DNA of 64,000 bases from the NCBI RefSeq assembly GCF_042429235.1, contig NZ_JBHMBA010000001.1. One strand, written 5' to 3'. The notes under the pieces are model-generated. The model saw only the letters and a program-made list of their open reading frames with translations. It did not search any database and was not told the DNA's origin. The DNA comes from Arthrobacter_B citreus. Lineage in GTDB: Bacteria; Actinomycetota; Actinomycetes; Actinomycetales; Micrococcaceae. The translations under genes and the position numbers were made by a program. Shown piece by piece: positions 57,878 to 64,000 of the stretch (positions are counted from its first letter, which is position 1; the number at the start of each line of letters is the position of its first letter).

Positions 57878-60498
57878 TCGTTACCTCCATCTTCTGCTGG
57901 CGGCGCGTCCTGCGCCGCCGTTTCGTCTGTAGCCAACGGTACTTCATTGGCACCGGTGCCTACAGACTCTGCTGCGGGCTGCGGCGCTGTGTCACCTGTT
58001 CCGTCACCGTCCGGGGACTGGTCGTCGTCGGCTTCTTCTATGCCGAGATCGCGCTCGGAATTCCGTGCCACGGCGATGATGCGGTCATTCTTATCCGGCT
58101 TGGCAAAGATGACGCCCATGGTGTCGCGGCCCTTGGCGGGCACTCCGGCGACGGATGAGCGGACGACCTTGCCGCCCTGCATGACCACCAGGACTTCGTC
58201 CTCGTCCCGGACGATCATGCCGCCCACGAGGTGTCCGCGGTCCTCGGCCAGCTTGGCAACCTTGATGCCCAGTCCGCCACGGCCCTGGACGCGGTATTCG
58301 TCCACGGCGGTGCGCTTGGCATAGCCGCCCTCGGTGACGACAAAGACGTAGGAATCCTCGGTGACGACGTCGGCGGCCAGGAGTTCGTCGTCCTCGCGGA
58401 ACTTCATGCCGGTGACACCGGACGTGGCGCGGCCCATGGGCCGCAGCGCGTCGTCGGAGGCGGTGAAGCGCAGCGACTGGCCCTTGCGGGACACCAGCAT
58501 CAGGTCATCGGTTTCGGAGACCAGCTGGGCGGACACGAGTTCGTCGCCGTCCCGCAGGTTGATGGCGATGACGCCGGCGGAACGGTTGGTGTCGTAGTCC
58601 TCCAGCCTGGTCTTCTTAACCAGGCCGCGCTTGGTCGCGAGGACCAGGTATGGAGCCGCGTCATAGCCGGGCAGGTCCAGGACCTGGGCAATGTGCTCAT
58701 CGGGCTGGAACGCGAGCAGGTTCGCCACGTGCTGGCCCTTGGCATCGCGTCCGGCTTCCACCAGCTCGTAGGCCTTGGCCCGGTACACGCGGCCCAGGTT
58801 GGTGAAGAACAGCAGCCAGTGATGCGTGGTGGTGACGAAGAAGTGCTCGACGACGTCGTCGCCGCGCAGCTGCGCACCCTTGATGCCCTTGCCGCCGCGT
58901 GCCTGCTGGCGGTAGTTGTCGCTGCGGGTCCGCTTGACGTATCCGCCGCGGGTAATGGTGACCACCATTTCCTCTTCGGGAATGAGGTCTTCCATGCTCA
59001 TGTCGCCGTCATAGCCCATGAGGATGTGCGTGCGCCGGTCATCACCGTACTTGTCAGTGATTTCGCGCAGTTCTTCGCTGACGATCTGCCGCTGGCGGGC
59101 CTCGGACCCGAGGATCTCGTTGTACTCGGCGATCTCGATCTGCAGCTTGGCGTACTGGTCCTGGATTTTCTGGCGTTCCAGAGCGGCCAGGCGGCGCAGC
59201 TGCATATCCAGGATGGCCTGGGCCTGCAGCTCGTCGATGTCCAGCAGGCCCATGAGACCGGTGCGGGCCTCCTCCACGGTGGTGGAGCGGCGGATCAGCG
59301 CGATGACGTCGTCCAGGGCATCCAGTGCCTTGAGCAGGCCCAGCAGGATGTGGGCGACTTCCTCGGCCTTGCGCAGCCGGTAGCGGGTGCGCCGGACGAT
59401 CACTTCGAGCTGGTGGGTGACCCAGTGGCGGATGAAGGCGTCGAGGCTCAGGGTGCGCGGCACCCCGTCGACGATGGCCAGCATGTTGGCGCCGAAGTTT
59501 TCCTGCAGCTGGGTGTGCTTGTAGAGGTTGTTCAGCACCACCTTGGGCACGGCGTCGCGCTTGAGCACGATGACCAGGCGCTGCCCGGTGCGGCCCGACG
59601 TTTCATCGCGCATGTCGGCGATGCCGGAAACCTTGCCGTCCTTGACCAGCTCGGCGATCTTGATCGCCAGGTTGTCGGGGTTGGCCTGGTAGGGGAGTTC
59701 AGTGACCACCAGGCAGGTGCGGCCCTGGAGCTCTTCCACATTGACCACCGCGCGCATGGTGATGGAGCCGCGGCCGGTGCGGTACGCGTCCTCGATGCCC
59801 TTGTGGCCCAGGATCTGGGCGCCCGTGGGGAAATCCGGGCCCTTGATGCGGCGGATCAGTTCCTCGAGCAGGACGTCGTTGGGTGCTTCCGGATTTTCCA
59901 GGTACCACTGCACGCCGTCTGCCACTTCGCGCAGGTTGTGCGGCGGAATGTTGGTGGCCATACCCACGGCGATGCCGGAGGATCCGTTAACCAGGAGGTT
60001 CGGGAAACGCGACGGCAGGATGGTGGGTTCCTGGTTCCGGCCATCGTAGTTGTCCATGAAATCGACGGTTTCCTCATCGATGTCGCGGACCATTTCCATG
60101 GCCAGCGGGGCCATTTTGGTTTCCGTGTACCGGGGGGCGGCGGCGCCGTCGTTGCCGGGGGAGCCGAAGTTGCCCTGTCCAAGCGCCAGCGGGTAGCGCA
60201 TGGTCCAGTCCTGGATCAGGCGCACCAGGGCGTCATAGATGGCCGAGTCGCCGTGCGGGTGGTACTGGCCCATGACTTCGCCGACCACGCGGGCGCACTT
60301 GTTGAACGAGCGCTCGGGGCGGTATCCGCCGTCGAACATCGCGTACAGGACGCGGCGGTGCACGGGCTTCAGCCCGTCGCGCACGTCCGGGAGGGCACGC
60401 CCGACGATAACCGCCATGGCGTAGTCCAGGTAGGACCGCTGCATTTCTGTCTGCAGATCGATCTGTTCAACCCGGTCTGAGAGGGTCTCTTCACTCAT
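57874..60498 (-). CDS. gyrA: DNA gyrase subunit A
   Basis: An 874-residue gyrase A subunit, which breaks and reseals DNA to introduce negative supercoils. The catalytic tyrosine is in APRYTETK (Tyr124). The quinolone region reads YHPHGDSAIYDALVRL, with Ser85 and Asp89 at the positions tied to fluoroquinolone sensitivity in E. coli (Ser83/Asp87). The C-terminal beta-pinwheel has the GyrA box QARGGKG. A Glu/Asp/Pro-rich acidic tail ends the protein. It is 60 bp downstream of gyrB and coupled to the DUF3566 gene. Confidence 0.98.
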   Translation of the reverse strand: MSEETLSDRVEQIDLQTEMQRSYLDYAMAVIVGRALPDVRDGLKPVHRRVLYAMFDGGYRPERSFNKCARVVGEVMGQYHPHGDSAIYDALVRLIQDWTMRYPLALGQGNFGSPGNDGAAAPRYTETKMAPLAMEMVRDIDEETVDFMDNYDGRNQEPTILPSRFPNLLVNGSSGIAVGMATNIPPHNLREVADGVQWYLENPEAPNDVLLEELIRRIKGPDFPTGAQILGHKGIEDAYRTGRGSITMRAVVNVEELQGRTCLVVTELPYQANPDNLAIKIAELVKDGKVSGIADMRDETSGRTGQRLVIVLKRDAVPKVVLNNLYKHTQLQENFGANMLAIVDGVPRTLSLDAFIRHWVTHQLEVIVRRTRYRLRKAEEVAHILLGLLKALDALDDVIALIRRSTTVEEARTGLMGLLDIDELQAQAILDMQLRRLAALERQKIQDQYAKLQIEIAEYNEILGSEARQRQIVSEELREITDKYGDDRRTHILMGYDGDMSMEDLIPEEEMVVTITRGGYVKRTRSDNYRQQARGGKGIKGAQLRGDDVVEHFFVTTTHHWLLFFTNLGRVYRAKAYELVEAGRDAKGQHVANLLAFQPDEHIAQVLDLPGYDAAPYLVLATKRGLVKKTRLEDYDTNRSAGVIAINLRDGDELVSAQLVSETDDLMLVSRKGQSLRFTASDDALRPMGRATSGVTGMKFREDDELLAADVVTEDSYVFVVTEGGYAKRTAVDEYRVQGRGGLGIKVAKLAEDRGHLVGGMIVRDEDEVLVVMQGGKVVRSSVAGVPAKGRDTMGVIFAKPDKNDRIIAVARNSERDLGIEEADDDQSPDGDGTGDTAPQPAAESVGTGANEVPLATDETAAQDAPPAEDGGNE

Positions 60499-60558
60499 TG
60501 GTTGTTCCGTTCTTCAAAAGCTCTGTAAATCCGCGGGCGCAGGGAGGTTGGCGGTTTC

Positions 60559-62625
60559 CTAGATGTCCAGGAAGCGCACGTCCTTGGCGTTCTGCTGGAT
60601 GAAGTTTCGGCGGGATTCGACGTCCTCGCCCATGAGGACCGAGAAGATCTGGTCCACGGCAGCGGCGTCGTCCATGGTGACCTGCAGCAGCGTGCGGTGT
60701 TCCGGATCCATGGTGGTGTCCCAGAGCTCGGTGTAGTCCATTTCGCCAAGACCCTTGTAGCGCTGGATGCCGTTGTCCTTGGGCAGGCGCTGGTTGTTCG
60801 CCAGGCCGCGGGCCACGACTTCGTCGCGTTCACGGTCGCTGTAGACGTAGTCGTGGGCATGGTTGGACCACTTGATGCGGTACAGCGGCGGCTGTGCCAG
60901 GTAGACGAAGCCGCTCTCGATCAGGGGACGCATGTAGCGGAAGAGCAGGGTCAGCAGCAGCGTGGTGATGTGCTGGCCGTCGACATCGGCATCGGCCATC
61001 AGCACAATCTTGTGATAGCGCGCCTTTTCGACGTCAAAGTCCTCCCCGATACCCGCGCCGAAGGCGGTGATCATGGACTGGACTTCGGCATTGCTCAGCG
61101 CCCGGTCCAGGCGTGCGCGCTCCACGTTCAGGATCTTGCCGCGCAGCGGGAGGATGGCCTGGGTTTCGGGGTTGCGGCCGCGGACGGCGGAACCGCCGGC
61201 CGAGTCACCCTCCACGATGTAGATTTCCGACTTCGACGGGTCCTTGGAGGAGCAGTCCTTCAGCTTGCCCGGCATGCCACCGGACTCCAGAAGTCCCTTG
61301 CGGCGCGTGGACTCGCGCGCCTTGCGGGCCGCCAGCCGGGCCTGCGAAGCCTGGATCGACTTGCGAATCACGTCCCGGGCGGGGCCGGGGTTGCGCTCGA
61401 GCCAGTCGCCCAGCTGGTCGGTGACCACGCGCTGCACAAAGCCCTTGACCTCGGAGTTACCCAGCTTGGTCTTGGTCTGGCCCTCGAACTGCGGCTCGGC
61501 CAGCTTGACCGAGATGACGGCGGTCAGGCCCTCGCGGATGTCATCGCCGGTGAGGTTGTCATCCTTTTCCTTGATGATGTTCTTCTCGCGGGCGTACCGG
61601 TTGATCAGCGACGTCATGGCGGCGCGGAAACCCTCTTCGTGGGTGCCGCCCTCATGGGTGTTGATCGTGTTGGCGTAGGTGTGCACGCTCTCGGAGTACG
61701 CAGTGGTCCACTGCAGTGCCATCTCCACGGCCATCTTCTTGTCGCTGTCTTCGGTTTCGAAGGCAATGACGTCGTCGTGGATGGCTTCATACTTCTTGGA
61801 CGAGTTCAGGTGCTTGACGTAGTCCAGCAGCCCGTCCTTGTACATGTAATCGACCACGCGGTGCTTGGGGCCGGTGTCTTCGGCGTCCTCGCCGGGGGCA
61901 GCGGTGATTTCTTCGGTGTCCTCCTCCAGCGTCCGCTCGTCCTTGAGCACGATGCGCAGGCCCTTGTTGAGGAAAGCCATCTGCTGGAAGCGGGCACGGA
62001 GGGTTTCGAAGTCGAACTCCGTGGACTCAAAAATGGTGGCATCGGGGTAGAACGTCTGCGTGGTTCCGGTGGCTTCCGTCGCCTCGCCCTTGCGCAGACC
62101 GCCCACCGGGTGGCCGCCGTCGGCAAAGGACTGCTGCCAGACATAACCCTGCCGGCGGATTTCGGTCTCCACCCGCGAGGACAGGGCGTTGACCACTGAG
62201 ATGCCGACGCCGTGCAAACCACCGGAGACGGCGTAACCGCCGCCGCCGAACTTACCACCGGCGTGCAGGATGGTCATGACCACCTGGACGGTGGGCATGT
62301 TCTCCGTGGGGTGCATGTCCACCGGAATGCCGCGGCCGTTGTCCTCGACACGGACACCGCCGTCTGCCTGCAGCGTGATGTCGATCCGGTCGCAGTAGCC
62401 GGCCAGGGCCTCATCCACGGAGTTGTCGACCACTTCGTAGACCAGGTGGTGGAGGCCGCGGGGTCCGGTGGAACCGATGTACATGCCCGGGCGCTTGCGA
62501 ACGGCCTCGAGGCCTTCCAGCACGGTAATTTCATTGGCGCCGTACTCATGCGGAGTGGCCACATCATGTTCGCTGTGGTTCTCTGCCGTCACGTCAGCGT
62601 TGTCCATCTCATTGTCGTTAGCCAC
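60559..62625 (-). CDS. gyrB: DNA gyrase subunit B
   Basis: A 688-residue gyrase B subunit that supplies ATP hydrolysis. The GHKL domain has EVVDNSVDEALAG and GLHGVGISVVNALS; the TOPRIM domain has EGDSAGGSA, PLRGKILNVE and DADVDGQHI. Start is taken at GTG 62625 (VANDNEMDN), with GAGGAG upstream; ATG 62607 is an alternative. The open frame to 62691 has no family similarity. A structured 290-bp leader region precedes it. Confidence 0.97.
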   Translation of the reverse strand: MANDNEMDNADVTAENHSEHDVATPHEYGANEITVLEGLEAVRKRPGMYIGSTGPRGLHHLVYEVVDNSVDEALAGYCDRIDITLQADGGVRVEDNGRGIPVDMHPTENMPTVQVVMTILHAGGKFGGGGYAVSGGLHGVGISVVNALSSRVETEIRRQGYVWQQSFADGGHPVGGLRKGEATEATGTTQTFYPDATIFESTEFDFETLRARFQQMAFLNKGLRIVLKDERTLEEDTEEITAAPGEDAEDTGPKHRVVDYMYKDGLLDYVKHLNSSKKYEAIHDDVIAFETEDSDKKMAVEMALQWTTAYSESVHTYANTINTHEGGTHEEGFRAAMTSLINRYAREKNIIKEKDDNLTGDDIREGLTAVISVKLAEPQFEGQTKTKLGNSEVKGFVQRVVTDQLGDWLERNPGPARDVIRKSIQASQARLAARKARESTRRKGLLESGGMPGKLKDCSSKDPSKSEIYIVEGDSAGGSAVRGRNPETQAILPLRGKILNVERARLDRALSNAEVQSMITAFGAGIGEDFDVEKARYHKIVLMADADVDGQHITTLLLTLLFRYMRPLIESGFVYLAQPPLYRIKWSNHAHDYVYSDRERDEVVARGLANNQRLPKDNGIQRYKGLGEMDYTELWDTTMDPEHRTLLQVTMDDAAAVDQIFSVLMGEDVESRRNFIQQNAKDVRFLDI

Positions 62626-62917
62626 AGGTGCTGTCGACTCCTCAGGGTATTGGTCAAATTTTGACGCCTCTCCGCAGGACAGGCGTCTCAACTACCAATT
62701 CTACCGTGCGGCAGGGGGCATTACGTCCCAAAACACCCTCTTAGCGGCCACTAAAGCTGGGTTTGAGCCTATATCGACCCCATCTCTAGGTCCGGATATG
62801 GCTGGAGGGGTCCCAGTGCCGCTAAAAGCCACAGAGCAACTGTGACCGGAACCGCTTTTCGGCTCCCCGTGAACGTCCCGGACGCTTCACTTTTGAAGCG
62901 CAACGGACGTGGCGCGG
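62626..62917 (-). promoter_or_regulatory. Structured gyrB upstream region
   Basis: The gap between dciA and gyrB. On the minus strand TAGAAT (62698-62703) is a good -10 with a poor -35. Downstream of it GACGCCT and AGGCGTC (62663-62669, 62681-62687) form a leader hairpin. Upstream, TTAGCGGCCACT near 62741 and AGTGCCGCTAA near 62816-62826 form a long imperfect inverted repeat enclosing two inner pairs (GACCCC/GGGGTC and CCTATATC/GGATATGG). Poor promoter elements are common for supercoiling-sensitive gyrase genes. Confidence 0.45.
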
Positions 62918-63523
62918 CTACCCGTAGGTGTCCCGCGGCCCGCGTCCCTTAACGCTGCGCAGCCCCTTGCGCCAGTTCGGTGCCGCCGGCCCAATCACTT
63001 CGATTTTGGTCACGACGCCGGTGCCCAGTTCGGCGTCGAACCGGCTAATCAGCGAGCTGCGCAGCAGCCGCAGCTGAGTCGCCCAGGCGGTGGAATCACA
63101 ACGCACCTGAACTGTGGTGTCCGAAAAGGACTCGGGTTTGCAGTGGGCGCTGACATCGGGGCCCACCAGTTCCTCCCAGCGGGAGATGACCGATCCGACG
63201 GCAACGGGGGAGTTCCAGCCACGCTCGCTGACAAAGCGGTTGAAGACCTTGCCCACGCCCTGGGGATCCCGGCCCGTGTACTCGCCGGGAACGAACGGCA
63301 GTGCCGCCCGCCGGTGCCCGGCTTTGCGCCGGCCCGCCGGGATGCGCTGGTTGCCGCGCGCCTGGGCTGCCTGCCGCATGCGGTTCAGCTGTGCCTGGGC
63401 AGCGTCCTGGCGGACTTCGGTTTCCTCAGGTCCCCGCTGGTCCTTGGCGCCGGCGGGCGGAAGACCGGCCCGGGGGTCCGGTGTTGTTCCTCCTGCGCCG
63501 GGTCCGTCAGAGGGCGGGAACAC
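62918..63523 (-). CDS. dciA: DciA-like DUF721 protein
   Basis: A 201-residue protein, GTG start at 63523, overlapping the recF end by 17 nt. The N-terminal half is a disordered basic/Gln-rich segment. The C-terminal DUF721 domain (about 100-175) shows VISRWEELVGPDVSAHCKPESF and VQVRCDSTAWATQLRLL, the KH-like fold of DciA. DciA helps load the replicative helicase DnaB in bacteria without DnaC. This is the Rv0004 position between recF and gyrB. Confidence 0.93.
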   Translation of the reverse strand: MFPPSDGPGAGGTTPDPRAGLPPAGAKDQRGPEETEVRQDAAQAQLNRMRQAAQARGNQRIPAGRRKAGHRRAALPFVPGEYTGRDPQGVGKVFNRFVSERGWNSPVAVGSVISRWEELVGPDVSAHCKPESFSDTTVQVRCDSTAWATQLRLLRSSLISRFDAELGTGVVTKIEVIGPAAPNWRKGLRSVKGRGPRDTYG

Positions 63524-64000
63524 TGATGCCTCCGGGGACCACCGTGATGACTTCTCCTGCCAGCGCTTCCGGGATGTCTCCCGCGACCGCGGCGGTCACG
63601 AGGACCTGTTCGGCTCCCGCGACAATTCCGGCCAGCCGGTTGCGCCGCTGCACATCGAGTTCGGCAAACACATCGTCCAGGATCAGGATGGGTCCCGCAC
63701 CGGGAGTCTCATCGTCGCTGAGGAGCAGGTAATAGGTGCCCAGGCGCAGCGCCAGCGCAAAGGACCAGGTTTCCCCGTGCGACGCATACCCCTTGGCCGG
63801 GGCCTGGCCCAGGATGAGTTCCAGGTCATCTCGGTGCGGCCCCACCAGGGATACGCCGCGTTCGATTTCCCGGCGTCGGTTGGCCAGGAAAGCGCTGAGG
63901 AAGCGTTCCGTCAGTTCCGCTTCGGTCAGGGCATACAACTCGTCGGGGTCGGCATCGCCAACGACGGCGCCGTCATCGTTCACTGTGCCCTGGAGGGTGG
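63507..64000 (-). CDS. recF: RecF recombination mediator (C-terminal part)
   Basis: The last 164 residues of RecF; the gene continues past the right edge of the window. The ABC-type signature SHGETWSFALALRL and Walker B ILILDDVFAELD are visible, with the family's LVGPHRDDLELIL. RecF loads RecA at single-strand gaps with RecO and RecR. The upstream dnaN and dnaA expected in this order are outside the window. The reading frame is open through base 64000. Confidence 0.95.
   Translation of the reverse strand, partial: TLQGTVNDDGAVVGDADPDELYALTEAELTERFLSAFLANRRREIERGVSLVGPHRDDLELILGQAPAKGYASHGETWSFALALRLGTYYLLLSDDETPGAGPILILDDVFAELDVQRRNRLAGIVAGAEQVLVTAAVAGDIPEALAGEVITVVPGGISVPAL

Noticed and set aside
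58231..60480. 749-codon plus-strand ORF opposite gyrA
   Set aside because: Shadow frame of a high-GC gene; no family motifs, while gyrA is unambiguous.
60697..62199. 500-codon plus-strand ORF opposite gyrB
   Set aside because: Antisense shadow; gyrB motifs are complete on the other strand.
1..64000. Mobile elements or genomic island
   Set aside because: No transposase, integrase, tRNA-end duplication or marked base-composition shift was seen; the three tRNA genes are intact without flanking repeats.

Overview
The window is a high-GC (roughly two-thirds G+C) chromosomal segment with GTG/TTG starts, tight 4-nt gene overlaps and SoxR, CrgA, PknA/PknB and DLW-39 proteins. It reads as an actinobacterium of the Micrococcaceae, most like Arthrobacter and relatives; genus is an inference from gene order and protein style. 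The right third has the canonical actinobacterial oriC-flanking order. On the minus strand, from the right edge, come recF (cut by the edge), dciA, gyrB, gyrA, a DUF3566 gene, tRNA-Ile, a 39-residue DLW-39 gene and tRNA-Ala. Further left are a DMT transporter, an amphipathic-repeat protein, ppiA, a rhomboid protease, crgA, a class E sortase and pabA/trpG, and then the plus-strand fhaA-fhaB-pstP-rodA-pbpA-pknA-pknB operon that controls cell wall growth. dnaN, dnaA and oriC should lie just beyond the right edge.

Layout from the left. 0.1-2.7 kb: NHEJ ligase LigD. 2.8-4.3 kb: an SDR/DUF2867 protein. 4.3-17.1 kb: a peptide island consisting of a penicillin-binding-type hydrolase, an M20 peptidase, a complete Opp/Dpp importer (anchored binding protein, two permeases, fused double ATPase), an S66 LD-carboxypeptidase, two more serine hydrolases and a convergent dipeptide epimerase. 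Together they look like a system for importing and recycling cell-wall peptides. 17.2-21.4 kb: a pentapeptide-repeat protein, a small membrane protein and a thiamine salvage operon (thiM-thiE-thiD/tenA) behind a TPP riboswitch. 21.4-22.5 kb: soxR and a flavin reductase with a near-perfect SoxR-type promoter. 22.7-24.9 kb: an alpha/beta hydrolase, Ku and a small protein. 25.2-28.4 kb: an acyl-CoA dehydrogenase, a PIG-L deacetylase/methyltransferase fusion and a GT2 glycosyltransferase in one coupled operon of unknown product. 28.5-32.8 kb: oxidative or general stress-type genes (DUF4383, SDR, FAD/Rieske oxidoreductase, SRPBCC, Dps). 32.9-35.8 kb: gluconate uptake (GntR, GntK, GntP). 36-40.4 kb: a YdjM-like protein, a Na+/H+ antiporter, a VOC protein, an HTH-less LysR effector-domain protein and DUF5997, followed by tRNA-Leu.

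No transposase, integrase, CRISPR array or phage gene was found; the whole window looks like resident chromosome. The least explained features are the DnaA-box cluster in the long crgA-rhomboid spacer, the dehydrogenase/deacetylase-methyltransferase/glycosyltransferase cassette and the HTH-less LysR/DUF5997 pair. All motif calls are by eye; no alignment or database search was run.
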